This document shows, piece by piece, positions 38,001 to 50,041 of a stretch of 64,000 bases of DNA. The notes beneath the pieces were generated by a model, which saw only the letters and a list, made by a program, of their open reading frames with translations, searched no databases and had not been told where the DNA came from. The stretch is from NCBI GenBank assembly GCA_030272585.1, contig BSYQ01000017.1, forward strand, positions 1 to 64,000. Reading direction: 5' to 3'. The translations under genes and the position numbers were made by a program. Position 1 is the stretch's first letter; the number at the start of each line of letters is the position of its first letter. Source of the stretch: Bryopsis sp. KO-2023. Lineage: Eukaryota > Chlorophyta > Ulvophyceae > Bryopsidales > Bryopsidaceae.

Positions 38001-41000
38001 CCACAGAAAGTCGGAAAAATCATATTTCAAAGATTTAATCAATCTGAATGTGAGTTACAAAGAGATTTATTCGAATAAACAAAATAATAAACTCTAAGAA
38101 ACACAAGACTGCGGAAACATTAAAAAAAAAATCATCCACTTTTTTGTTTTCAAGAGTTTTATTTGTTTGTTTGGACATGAATATGTTCTGTGACCCCGGT
38201 ATGAATCCTGCTGGCGAAAAAAATTCATGCCACGTGAAACAGACGACATTGCTGTTGTTTGTTTGCAACAACAAAAAAAACGAACCTAACCCACACCCTC
38301 ATATTCTCCCCACCAACACAAACACCCCCACCCTCTCTTTCCCCCCAATTTTTTTTTTTTTTAAAGGTTCCCTACCAGTTTTTGGAGGCTTATAAACATT
38401 CCCATCGATGTCGAACAAATCGTAGACCATCGCTTCGTACGTCCATTCGTGAATGACCGGAGCAACAGGATCGTAGCCCCTGTCCAAAATCAAAAGTTCG
38501 CATGTGTTGGTTTTCGGCACCGCCCCCGCTCTTTGGCATTCCGTCAGTTTTTCTTCCAGAGCGAAAGCGATGGAACTCGCCAAAGTGCTGCTCGAGTTCA
38601 ACCCTGTGGGTATCCTGTATCGAATGGCGGGGAATTCCTGTGGGGGGAAAGAAAAAAAATTAATAGTTTCAAAGAAAGTGTGTGTTGAAAAAATATTGAT
38701 TGGATTGGGAGGTCCTGAGCTGATTTTTGATTTTTAACAAATGAAAATTTGACAACAACAAAATACAAAAAAAGAAAAATACTAGACCCGCCAAGAAAAG
38801 CATGCGAAGATTTCACATCCGAAAAAAAACAAAAACATCCACGTATATTGCACTTATCACCACGAATGTTTTTTTTTTGTTTAAGAATCGTTGATTAAAA
38901 AAAACGTAGATGTTACTATTTGATGTCAACAAACAAATGAATATACGAACGTACAATGCATCACAAAAATCAACGATTTTTGGATATTTGGCGTTGGTTG
39001 TTGATGCTCTGGAAATAATAATAATTAAAGTGAATTAACAAATTAAAAAAAAAATAGGCGAATTCTACCTTGAGGGTCGTACAAACGGTCGATAATCTTG
39101 AAACCATGGTTTTCATTTCCTCCCTGTAGCTGCTCAATAAAAAGAAATCAAGCAGTTAGAAAACATTCACAGCAGAATCCACCGGAAATGTTTATTCAAA
39201 GAGAAGGGTCCAGGACTTGGCATCCAAATTCCAAAATCGCTGTTTTAAATTTTATTGACGAGTTTATTTGATCGTTTGTTTCACTTTTTGTTATTGCATT
39301 CTTACTATGATTTTAAACAGCATGCAAGAAACGAACCTATTTTTCAATTGATTTTTTTCCCTTTTTTAGAAAAGTACTATGTGTACACTACGTAATTACA
39401 GTATCTATAACAGTTGTATTATCTTTCTTAATTGATCATTTATTTCTCGAGAATGGAAAAAAAAACACTCTCAGGATTTTCTACTCAACTCAACAGATCC
39501 CTTTCCATTTCATTATTTACATAATTCCAAAAAATATCGCACCATGCCGTTCCCCCGCTTAGAGCAGGATGGATGGGGTGTAGCAACAGCAAGGAATTCC
39601 ATACAAGTATACTTCTCCATGCAACTCTTGATATGTAGGTAGCACTGTTTGTTGAAAAAAGAAAAGGGGGGGGGGGGGGGGGTATTATCTAAAAAATGGT
39701 TTTTATATTCTCCTCAAAAAATGGGAACGAAAAAATAAACCCTTCCCCACCCGAAAGCGAAAAAGCCAAAGAAATCCACGAATTGCTTCCATTCTTTTTC
39801 CTTCCCATTTTCCTGATTTTTAAAAAGAGCAATGATGGGCTGACTGATGGACTTACTCTGGACTGATATCATCAACTCCTTCCCCAAAAAACTTTTGCAG
39901 CGCATCTGGCTGGGCCGTGTCGAAAGCTCTGGAATCCAACGCAACGACCTCCAAATTGGTCTGCAAAAAATAAAAAATAATAATAATAATAAATTCATCG
40001 ACACCCCCCAAAAATGGAAGGGCGCAGGGAAACGCATCAGTTCCATTTTCTAGAGATGACCATGTTCAGCAACAGGTCCAAAAAACGTCACACAAAGATT
40101 ACAGAAATCACGACTAATTTGTAGTTTGCTTAAAATTTTCACCCCCGACTCCGCCCCAACGTTAAAATTTGGATCAGTAATAACGTGAACAGCGTTGAAT
40201 TTCTGACATAACATAAGCACTGAGAGTACTTCTCATGCATGATTAAAAAAACCCTCGAGCCGAAATCTCTCAAAAAAATAACAATAAATACTTTTCGTGG
40301 TGCGTTACATATTCTAACGAAACCTTGGCATTCCGTCTCACCTCTTTCAACGCTTTCAAGTTGGACACCAGCTTTTTGCAACCCTTGATTTTTCCAAGCA
40401 ATGCCGAAGAAAGCTTGGAGGAGAAAAAAACGTGGGCTGCTGGATACAACGGTTTTTCCCTCGCGAAATCGCTGACCAGGAGGTCGACGCTCGAATCCGT
40501 CGGCGAAATGAAGTAGATGGCCTCCAACCCCAATGGCTGACGAACCTTTGTCAAATCTTCGACATCTATTGGCCCAGGAAAGAGAAGACTTTTGAAAAAA
40601 TATGAAAAAAATGAAGAAATCTACGTTACGTTTTTGGAATAATCACAGGTCGCTCAGTCTATTCTCGATTTTTTTAATTTAATTCTCCATCTTTTGTTTC
40701 CGTTTTTTGAAAACTGCATTCAAGTTTGTTCTTTTCCTCTTCTGTGTGATTCTGCAAAACACATCCTCACAAACCGCCCAAATTTTTTTCCACGGATGTC
40801 CAGTTTCTTGTGATTATTGAATTTAAATAAAATATATCTGTGAACTGTGGAAAAGTTGCATTCAAAACGAAATCGAAAAACTTGACGAAAAACCCAAAAC
40901 CAAGCCGCAAATTCGCTTCGGATAAAAAATATTGTTTTGCTGCACAAGAAGAAGAAATAATAAAAATTAACAAAACAAAAACAGACCTCCAAGAGATATC

Positions 41001-41290
41001 AGGCACTCGCAAAAAAAATAAAAAGTACACACTTGAAATGAAAAATTCCCTTGCTCTGCAAAAAGAATCAGGTCAGTTTGTTGTTTTTTTTCCGACATAA
41101 CAACGTTTCAAAAAGAATCACGTGAGGTTAAAAAGTTGACAGACTGGTCCGAGGTGCACTCACGTGAGATTCCGAGAGCTTGCATTTCCGACATCTTCAG
41201 GGCGCTCGACAGAACCTTGGTCGTCAGAGGATCCAAAACGAGGGCCCTCCATGTCGAAGCGTCCCTAGCGCCCGGCAAACTACCGACCAT
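35048..41290 (-). CDS. SEC1: SEC1/MUNC18-family syntaxin-binding protein, 11 exons, 612 aa
   Basis: SM proteins clasp syntaxins and SNARE bundles to drive vesicle fusion at the plasma membrane. The exons are 41,164-41,290, 40,342-40,565, 39,857-39,960, 39,069-39,129, 38,376-38,637, 37,842-37,990, 37,362-37,429, 36,809-36,989, 36,210-36,360, 35,646-35,860 and 35,048-35,344. All phases agree and the total is 613 codons including stop, the usual family length. Hallmarks in order: ALVLDPLTTKVLSSALKMSE (domain 1), EAIYFISPTDSSVDLLVSDF, EFPAIRYR, LLILDRGYDPVAPVIHEWTY, MVYDLFDIDGNVY, FQPLLVDLLESLVAG and the C-terminal RLIVFVIGGITRSEMRVVHK. KEULE-like exocytic SEC1 is the likeliest subfamily, rather than VPS45 or SLY1, but subfamily placement needs a tree. 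Confidence 0.93.
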
Positions 41291-43734
41291 CTCCTCCTGT
41301 TCGATAAAATAGACGTTCAATAATCGAGAAACACACGCACACACCAAAAAAAAAAAAAAAAACTTCATCAACCCCAAGAGGGAACCCTCAATTGTAATGG
41401 CGTGAAAGCTTCTATCTGACCCCAGGAAAGCTGAGCGAAAAAGAGAAAAATATGGAAAAACGAAAAAAAAAAACACAAAAGCAAACGTCGCACCAGGAGG
41501 AGGTCTTTCATCCGTCGTCCGAGGCTCTCCGTCATCGCGACTCCGATTCGCTTTTCTTGTCAGAAATATATTTCGAGCGAAAACTTCCCAAGCGCACAAG
41601 AGAAATCCCTCTCAAAAAGAGAGGAACAAAAAAAGGATAACGAAACAGAAAATAAAGAAAGCACGAACGAGTCACTCGAAATATTCAAAAAACGTCAGTG
41701 CCCGTTCGCCCGAAAAAAAAAAAAAGGTTTCTTTCTCTTTTTCACTTTCTGCACTTGCAGCGTGTTTTCTTTCTTTTCTTTCCGTAACGACTTTGTTTTG
41801 CTGCACGCAGGGCCGCGAACAATATGGAAACGGCTAAAAAATATGCTGTGGATTAGGTGAGTACTTTATACCCACCACGAATCGAAGCTGCTGTCTTGCG
41901 TACGCGGGCTAATTTTAGCCTCTTTTCGAAAGGCTTCAATTTGGAACAGCATTGCTTGGGGAAACGAAATGGATCGGCAGAGATGGATGCGGGCTGGTGC
42001 GCCAGGCTGTTTCTGGCATTTTGACAGCATAAAAAAGCAGTGCCAGGAGGGATGTTGGGATGTTGGGATGTTGGGATGTTGCATCCCCTCCCCCCAACAA
42101 AAAAAATTAAAAAAAATTGCACCAACAGAAAGGCCAAGACAGGCTCGGAACAGGATCACCTGAGTGAGGTTGGGAAAGTATGATAAAAGAGAGTAAAGTA
42201 TGACAAAAGTGGTGTTCCTCGAGTGGTGCCAACACCACTCGAGGATTTTTTTTCTGCCCCTCAGGGTCAGGGCTCTTTACCCAGAATTGCCCAGAAAGGT
42301 AATTTTGCTCCAGGATGTGCTTTCATGTTTGTTTGAATTTCTCACCAGACTATTTTATCCAACATATTAGATTAGCCTATTTTATACAACATATTAGATT
42401 GAAGGAGTGGGGGTATTGGGTTGTGCTGCATAAAACGAAAGCCTGAATGCAAGACATCGTTTCTGGGAGGCATTCATCATCCCACTGCACATTTCTGTTC
42501 AGCTCTATTTTCCCAAATAGACAACTCAAATAGAAGTTGCTTTTGCCCTCTTAGAAAATAAAATAAAATTGAGCAACATCAACAATTTTGCTTTCTTTAT
42601 TCTTCGCATAACATAACATAACATAACATGGATAGGACTGATAACTTCTCTCCTCCAACAGCAACTGGCAGTATTTGCAAAAGCTCATTTGTTGAATTTT
42701 TTTGTCAGCCTGACAATCATAGATGAAATCAACAGATGGGATCTCTTTCGACAGTTCTTCTGCAGTACAGCCAAGGCTTATGTCATCTTTCAATTTGAGG
42801 CGAAATCTATGAGGTGTATAGTTTCAATTTCTCAAAGTCATTGTTCCCATATGAAAACCCAAACCAAAGAATCCCCCCCCCCCTTTTGAAGAATCAAAAA
42901 GCCTGCCTGGTGTTCAAATTATAAAACAATGAGCCTTCGTTTTTAAATCAAAATTGCTAGACCTGGATACATGCACCATGTGAAATTAAAACTTTTAAAT
43001 TAAAATTAAAATTTGATCATTGTGTTCCACCACCCATTTTCTCTTCAAACATATCTTTTGAAAGGATTCTTATCTGAAGGCCAGGTCCCACAATCAACAG
43101 CTCCTGGATGATTCACACAATTTTTTATTTGGTTGGAATGTAAACTTAACCACAGGCCACAAGGCAGTCCATTTTTGATAATCTCATTATGAATAATTCT
43201 TTACACAAAGTATTTACCACAGGTTCCAGAGGATCATCCAAACATTTAGGTAATCAACGTGTTCAACAAATTCATACATCAAACACCGAACAACTAAGAA
43301 AGAAAAATACAAATGGGTGTTATAAACAGCTTGGCTTCAGAATTGATAAGTTGCCAGCAAAATAAAAACACTGTATAAAGAAAAGATGCCACACTATATC
43401 AACGGCTTGAACGGTTTTGATCTTCGAAAACATAGTCAGGATATTGCCCCAAGCGAAGAAACCCTAATTGGATTCCCCAGGCAGCTGCCTCCTTCAATGC
43501 ATCCAACAGATGCATGATCACAATTGGCCAATCCCCCTCCTGAAGGGGTTGACCAACAGCAGCAAATTATTACCGAAAAATAAGATTCAAACAATGGCAC
43601 CCACGGCTACCAAAACAACAGCAACGCAGTATTGGAACTCCACAATAAAGTGGCTTATTGGACCCATCGCGGTTGTGATGGGACTGTGATGCCTGAAAAG
43701 GTCTCGCACCCTCTTTTGAAGGTTAGCTATCAAG
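41291..43734. other. Intergenic stretch
   Basis: This lies between the SEC1 start and the 3' end of the polyglycine gene. It contains a short GGGATGTT microsatellite near 42,055-42,083 and the 13-bp-arm hairpin listed separately. AT-rich sequence from 42.3 to 43.4 kb shows no gene. Confidence 0.5.
42216..42245. other. Perfect hairpin followed by a T run
   Basis: TCCTCGAGTGGTG and CACCACTCGAGGA form 13-bp arms around a CCAA loop, followed within three bases by eight T. In bacteria this would be read as an intrinsic terminator. In this eukaryotic setting it may be a structured 3' end or a foldback relic. Confidence 0.55.
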
Positions 43735-44874
43735 TTATCGAGGTCCGGACTCCTTGTCACTCTCTCCACCACCGCCGCCACCTCCTCCTCCGCCGCCGCC
43801 TCCACCGCCACCTCCGCCTCCGCCTCCTCCTCCACCTCCTCCGCCGCCACCACCACCGCCGCCGCCGCCGCCGCCACCACCTCCTCCACCGCCTCCTCCG
43901 GCGGTAATACTACCACCACCACCTCCTCCTCCTCCTCCTCCTCCACCACCGCCTGCGATGCTACCGCCACCTCCGCCGCCTCCACCACCGCCGCCTGCTC
44001 CTCCACCGCCACCACCGCCGCCGCCACCACCACCACCTCCTCCACCACCGCCTCCACCTCCGCCGCCTGCTCCTCCACCGCCACCACCGCCGCCGCCACC
44101 ACCTCCTCCACCACCGCCTCCACCTCCGCCGCCTGCTCCTCCACCGCCACCACCACCTCCTCCACCACCGCCTCCACCTCCGCCGCCTCCTCCGCCGCCG
44201 CCTCCACCGCCGCCGCCTCCAGTGGGACCACCTCCTCCTCCGCCGCCGCCGCCACCACCAGTGGGACCACCTCCTCCTCCACCGCCGCCGCCACCGCCAG
44301 TGGGACCACCTCCTCCGCCACCGCCGCCACCGCCACCGGTGGGACCGCCTCCTCCGCCGCCGCCACCACCACCACCGTTCTCGCGTCGTCGCCTTCGTCG
44401 CGCTCGTCCTTTCCTTCCTTTCCATTTCCTTTGCAAGAGAGAACGGCTACCTGCGTTGTCACGAACAAACAACGTTGCGATCACACTTCAAATGCGTTAA
44501 TCGTCAAGCAGCACAGAGGCAGTTACAGTTTGACGTCCGCAGCTCACCAGCGAAGCCAAGCTCCGCTATAGCGTCGCCTTCGGATGCATCATTCAAATCT
44601 GTAGAGACATCACAACATCAGGAATTTGCGCAAGAATCAAAGCGAAAACCTCTCCTGTTAACCATTATCATACCCAAACGCAGCCATGAATACTGGAAGA
44701 CGCTCCAGATCTGGTGCACCAGATCTTATTTTTTCGCCTCCTTGGAGGGTCCATAAAATACAGAGCATACTCACCACGACGAGAGGTCGCGGTTACTTCA
44801 GCGATGTCAGCAACAGCTGATGCGACAATCAGGCCCAGCAACAAAAGGCCGAGCGCGGACCTTGGGGGTGCCAT
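43735..44874 (-). CDS. Secreted polyglycine protein, 2 exons, 271 aa
   Basis: Exon 1 is 44,775-44,874 and exon 2 is 43,735-44,450, joined by a phase-1 GT-AG intron. Exon 1 encodes a signal peptide (MAPPRSALGLLLLGLIVASA) and VADIAEVTATSRR. Exon 2 continues GSRSLLQRKWKGRKGRARRR, a highly basic linker, and then about 200 residues of almost pure Gly. The Gly tract is broken by GGPTGG four times, GAGG three times, SIAGG and SITAGG, and ends GGESDKESGPR. The splice phase selects the Gly frame out of three open ones. The leader resembles the genes at 9,871 and 30,008. The body recalls glycine-rich structural proteins of cell walls, silks or glues. The basic runs could be processing sites. The exact copy number of Gly codons may be unreliable in assembly. 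Confidence 0.76.
43775..44370. repeat. GGN-codon minisatellite within the polyglycine gene
   Basis: The tract consists of GGT, GGC, GGA and GGAGG-type codons on the minus strand, arranged in partly regular modules. A module closing with GGCAGGC recurs at about 43,992, 44,070 and 44,136. A module carrying GTGGGACC recurs at about 44,223, 44,262, 44,304 and 44,340. All six frames stay open through it, so only the splice join and signal peptide argue for the Gly frame. Confidence 0.9.
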
Positions 44875-47800
44875 TGGGCTTTCTCGTTTTTTTTTTCGGG
44901 TTGATCGCTCTGTAGAAAACTCTGTGGCGAATTAACTGAAAGAGAGGCTCCAAGCTCGCCTTTTGAAGCCTTGAAGGAAACGCGTGACAGGCGGCATCAA
45001 CCCAGCTGTGATGTTACTTCCTCGCACCAAGATTGGTCTCTGAAAATCTGGTTGCACGCGATTCTGCCCAGTCCCGTAACTGACAGGCCGTTGGCGACCA
45101 AGACTGCGATGTAGAGTTGACAGCGTGCATGCCATCCTCTGATGGATGCATCGTATGATGGCTTTGTGGGTTTGTCCATCAATGCCAGATGTCGAGATCT
45201 TTGAGATGATTCATGAATCATCTCAAAAATCATCTCAGTAGTGATCACTACTTCCCCCCCCAGCCCAGAAGGTTGCTTTTCTTAAGGGGGAAGTAGTTTT
45301 TGATGGGTTTTTTCAGTGGACACATCAACAATCGAAGATTGGCAATCACTGATTGGTCGCTTGGCTACAAGCTTGCATCGTCAAGCTTGATTGGTCGTTC
45401 ATGATTCATGAACGATTGATGTAAGTGATTGTAATCGCAGTTGAACGATCCTCAGGCTGTTGTTTGAGGGTTTTTTTTTGGTTTGGTTTGAGAATGCCAT
45501 GCACCATAAGCCATGAGCAACCGTGACTGCGCTTCTTCGCTTTCCATGGACTCTGTTACATAGCAGGGGACTCTGTCGCTTAACACGAGCATGTTGAGTG
45601 AGTAACGGCCTTTTGGGAGGGAAAATGCCCCATCTATGGAACTTGGATTTTCACTGAAAAATTTTCAGCTGCTGCGGCTTGCCTGAGGCAGTGGGTCCAA
45701 TTTTTCGAGTTGATTCCGCCACCGTTTCTAGATGAAATTCATCCCATCCCATGCAGTAAATGCATCCCACAGCAGGGGATGCATTCAAAAAGGAAAAACA
45801 CAGTGCAAGAGTGCATACATTTTTTCCACTTATTCCCCCACCCCCCCTCCTTTTTTGAACAGATCGACATCCATGCACTCCAGGTACTTCTGGTAATTGG
45901 CTGTTGTGATTAACTGACTCACCTTGACTGCGATTAGTCAACTTCTCACAAGCACAGGGCATATACGTACTCCTTACAACCACAGTGTGACCAAATCTTC
46001 CTCTCTATATTCACATGAACAAAGCACTCTTAAAGCCCAATTTGAAGCTACATTTCCTGCCAGAAAAAAATACCCCAGAATGATGCCTTTCAGCCTATAC
46101 TTTACAATATCTCCCCCACTTCTTTTCCTTTTTTCCCCCTGAGAAAACGATCTTGAGTGTCGTTGATGTTTTGGAAAAAGCACCACCATAAACAAACCCC
46201 CAAATGCCTGATCTGACTGGCCTCCCTCCCCCTCTTTCCCCTTGACGCTTTTGCTATCTCTGACAAATACACTTCACAAAAAAAAAACCCAAAAAAAAGG
46301 GAAAAAAGGGAGCCCCATCTCAATTCCCACATCCAATCGAAGAAAAGAAAAAATCCCCCCCCCCCCCTTCCTTTCTTTCTGGGCGAAAAAACAAATGCGG
46401 AAATAAAAAAGAGGATGAATAGTAGATCTGCCATGCAGACATACAAGAAGGTCACCCCTCCAATTGCTTCCCACTTCCCACCCACAGTTTTTGGCCCCCC
46501 CCCCCCCTTCTTTTTCCTTTTTTCGTTTCCATTTCACGAACCTCTCTGAAACAACACAACAACATATAAAAAAATTTGAAGAAACATGCAAATATATAAA
46601 AGAAAATATATATCCACCATTCTTATCATCTCTTTTTGAAAGAAGGAAAAGAAAAGAAAGCGTGCATAAATGGAGCAATGATATTTTTCATATCCATCCT
46701 TTGAGATCTCCTTTTCTCGAGAAAAAGTTCATTCTTTTTCAAAAGTTAAATGTCTCTCACTCTTTTTTTTGTCCCCTCCCCAAAACCACCCCTCTTCCTT
46801 TTCCGTTTTTGTAACCTTTCTTTCCCCGCATTTTTGGCTTTTGCATAGAAACGCCCCGATTCAAATCCACAAGTTTTATTGCGTTCATCCCCTTCCCTTT
46901 TTCTTCCCAGAAGTCTCAGCAACCTCCAGCAGAACTATCAAGCCACCAAAAACTTAAAACGGAGCATCGCCCTTGGAGCATGCATATCTCGGTCTATGCA
47001 TGTGGTGAAGGGAGAACGGGCGGGGGGCAGTGGAGGAAAGCTTTCCCACCAGACCTCATTGGTGATGGATCCTCTCCACTTCGTATCAAATCTACTCTTC
47101 CACAAAATTCCATAAATCAATCCGATGGAGCCCCTTCCCTCCCCGAACATCCATCAAGGTTTTGGCGGCTGAGGCCACCCCATTCCAGGATATTTAAAAA
47201 CCAGGGGATGTTCAAATCGAAGAGAATCTAGGGAGAGAATCAAGGGGAGCGAAGAAAGAAACAATCAAAAAATTAAAAAGGATTGGCGGTCTCCTTCTCC
47301 ATTTTCAACACTTTCTCGGACACTCCACATCCCGTATTAAACGTATCATTTCTCACCCTTCCCCACCCCCCTCACATGTGTGAGAAAACCCCTTGAGAAT
47401 TGAACCCCATCTATGACAGACAGGGTACCATCTCTCTCTTTTTCTTCAACTTTTTCCTTCCCACCCCCCCCCTCCCCTTTTCGTACAGCCAGCCCAACAA
47501 TTCAATGGAATGCAACCCAGAACGAAGAGAAACCTCATTCACACACCAAACATATTCCTGTCTTCCAACACCCCTTTCCTTGCAACAGAAAATAAACGGG
47601 AACAAAAAAAAAGACAAAAGCTACAAAGACAGGGAATGGAATGACCGAAGGGAATCGATCAGCAGGCAATGGCACTGTCCCCCCCCCCCCCCAAATTAGA
47701 AAAGAAAAAAACATAAAAAAAACTACCAACAGGCAAGAAAAGGCGACAGGAATATAGCAATAAGCCAAGACACAGCCCTTCTGGCGAGAAAGGGCTGTTG

Positions 47801-47995
47801 TTTGAAAGAAAAAGCAAAAAAGCACCTTCTTTTCTTTTATCCTTTGTCTTTTCCATTTTCTCCCGAACCACAACAGACAGAAACCCCACACGCAGAGGAC
47901 AATGCCCGCAAAGGAAAAGAAAAAAAAGGCAGCAACATACATACATCTCTTCCAATATGTTCAATTTTCCATTTCTACTATCGAGTTTTTCGTTT
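44875..47995. other. Intergenic stretch with palindromes and C/T homopolymers
   Basis: Short palindromes cluster at 45,200-45,420, listed separately. From 45.8 to 47.9 kb the sequence is pyrimidine-rich with repeated C runs and T runs. No gene could be assembled. Confidence 0.5.
45200..45297. repeat. Cluster of perfect palindromes
   Basis: A 26-28-bp perfect palindrome centred on ATTCATGAAT lies at 45,200-45,227. AGTAGTGATCACTACT follows at 45,238-45,253. An inverted pair ACTACTTCCCCC/GGGGGAAGTAGT occupies 45,247-45,258 and 45,286-45,297. These may be ends of a degraded foldback element. Confidence 0.6.
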
Positions 47996-49653
47996 TCAGT
48001 TCGGATTCAACCCCAACGAAACGTCGCTGATTCCATCATCCTCCGTGTCTGCCATGCTGGGCGTCCCGTTCATTTGAGAAGACAGCATTTCCCCGTTAGC
48101 ATCCACGGCACGCCCCACGGAACTCCCTGATTTCTTCCGCGGATGCTTCCCCTTTCGTCTCGAATTCAACCCATCCATGTAGTGCTTCATTTTCCACAGA
48201 GTCCGGCTATCCACCTTGTCCAAATCTAGCTCCAATTCTTCATCCCCCAAAGGGGGGTGCGATTGCTGCTGCTGCTGCTGCTGTTGTTGGGTTTGCCGAT
48301 CGGTCAATAGGATTTCTACGATGCCTGCTAGCTGTTCTCCATTCAGAGATCCTATTAGCTGGGCGACCCGTCGTTTTTCAGGGAAGGCCATTTCCCTGTC
48401 CATTTCTAGATGCTGCTTGCGTGGTTTCTTGATGGGGGCTGCGATGAACGGGCTCTCCGGGAATGCAACCTGTTTTTTTTCGGATTTAGATATTTATTTT
48501 TTTTGGATCGAGGGGGAGGTGGGGAAAGAAAAACACAACAAAAATCTTCAAGGGATATTATGACCAGATCTACTGACTGAGAAAGTGAGTGAAATTGTTG
48601 GAGTGGAAACCCCCCTGGTGTTGTTTTTCCTTCCAGGCTTTTTTTTTGTTTTTTCAAGCACCCCATCTCCATTTCAGGTTTCTCAGAATTTTTACCCCAT
48701 CCTTGACGTTCAGTATGGAAAAAGGAAAAAAAAAGAACCAACGGTAGCAAGGGTTTGGTTTTCGGGCGTTCTACTTGGGATTATTTCGAGTCGAAAGAAG
48801 GGTTGTCAGGCGAATTGATTCCAAAAAAAAAAAGATGAAGAAGAAAGCGAACCTGAGCGTTCCCGTCTTGCTCGGCCTTCCACTTCTCCTCAACCTCCGA
48901 CTGACACCATTTCTTTTCCCACATCTCCGACAGGAAATCCCCCATTATCCTGACGTCTTGTCCCGGTCGATTGTACGCCCTGCAGTTCGCCCACACTTGA
49001 CGCATGTCGTCACGAAACTCCATAGGCGTCGAGTAACGCCGATCCAATCCTCGCGCGGAATCCTGCTCCAGCTTTTTGGATATCGTGCCCAGATCCATCG
49101 GTTTCGACACGACGGTGAAGTAGTCGGGGATGTTCAGCGCCACGGGGTCCACCGCCTCCAGGAACGGCCAGGAAAACCGGTGCCTCTTGACAGCGTTGAG
49201 GATCGTCCCGCACTGACCCCAGAGGGACTCCACGCGCTTTTCCTTGCCGCTGGGCTGACGTGCGCGCTTGGCGTTGTTGCGCACGGATGCGGACCCCGAG
49301 CTGTCCCGACCGCGCTTGACTCCCCCACGCCCTCCCCGACCCCCGCGACCAGGCCCAGGCCCGCGCGACTGCGTCGCGACAGCCAGGTTGGTCGGGGACA
49401 AGCCTGGGATCGAACCAGACGTCACTATCGAGCGCCACGCGTTCGCGTGGACGTTGTTCGCCAGCTTGCGCTTGCCCAGTTTCACGTACCATCCCTTCGC
49501 CTCCTTTATGGCCTGAATCCGACGCTCGACGTCGACCATCGAAGCGTGGACCGCCCGCAGCTCCTCCTCCACGCTGGAGCGCCGAGATTTCGTGTCCTCG
49601 ATTTCCCGCAACTTGCATAAGTTCGCCTCGGCACCCTCCAGGGTGTCCTCCAT
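47996..49653 (-). CDS. BET/GTE-type single-bromodomain transcription factor, 2 exons, 424 aa
   Basis: Bromodomain and extra-terminal proteins read acetylated histones. Exon 1 is 48,853-49,653 and exon 2 is 47,996-48,469, joined in phase 0. Residues about 5-52 look like a coiled coil. A Gly/Arg-rich linker (GRGGRGGRGG) follows, then the bromodomain at about 143-245 with FLEAVDPVALNIPDYF, KPMDLGTISKKLEQ and the acetyl-lysine-binding Asn in CRAYNRPG. Exon 2 carries the NET domain (EKRRVAQLIGSLNGEQLAGIVEI, then ELDLDKVDSRTLWKMKHYM), a polyglutamine run inside it, and a basic tail. A single bromodomain plus NET is the plant GTE arrangement; animal and fungal BET proteins have two bromodomains. Frames are intact. 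Confidence 0.92.
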
Positions 49654-50038
49654 GGTTTTTGTTTTTCTTCCTTTTTTCCGTGAATCCAGATAACCCCTGC
49701 CACTAAGGAAAAGAACCGGGGGCGAATCAAGAAGAGAATCTCTCCCCTGTTCGGAGCGCTCGGTCGAGCACTGTTAGTTTCACGTACGCACCTACGGTTT
49801 GTCAACCAACAGGGCGTCGGTCCCGAGGTGTGTGTCTAGAGTCCCGACAACAACGTGGTGTGACCTCGGGACGAATTTAATTGCCAGAAAATGGCGGAGC
49901 GAGGGCGCCCAGTCAGACTGGGGCGCAGTGACGTGTCACCATCCACCCTCCTCCGAATGCCGTAAGTCCGAACGCCGTCAGCCGCACAAAAAAACTGCAC
50001 AAACGCTCCGCAGGTGTTTTCCCCCCTTCGGCCCTTCG
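49654..50038. promoter_or_regulatory. Upstream region of the bromodomain gene
   Basis: GC is higher than in nearby introns. The segment reaches the first condensin-like codons, but I see no start codon or N-terminal condensin sequence in it. It probably holds the bromodomain gene promoter. Confidence 0.4.
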
Positions 50039-50041
50039 TGA

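Noticed and set aside
43587-44468. Ala/Val/Glu-rich and Arg/Trp-rich frames over the glycine tract
   Set aside because: The signal-peptide exon splices in phase into the glycine frame only; the other frames are shadows of GGN codons.
48775-49620. 281-residue plus-strand open frame
   Set aside because: It is the antisense shadow of the bromodomain exon, kept open by its GC-rich codons.
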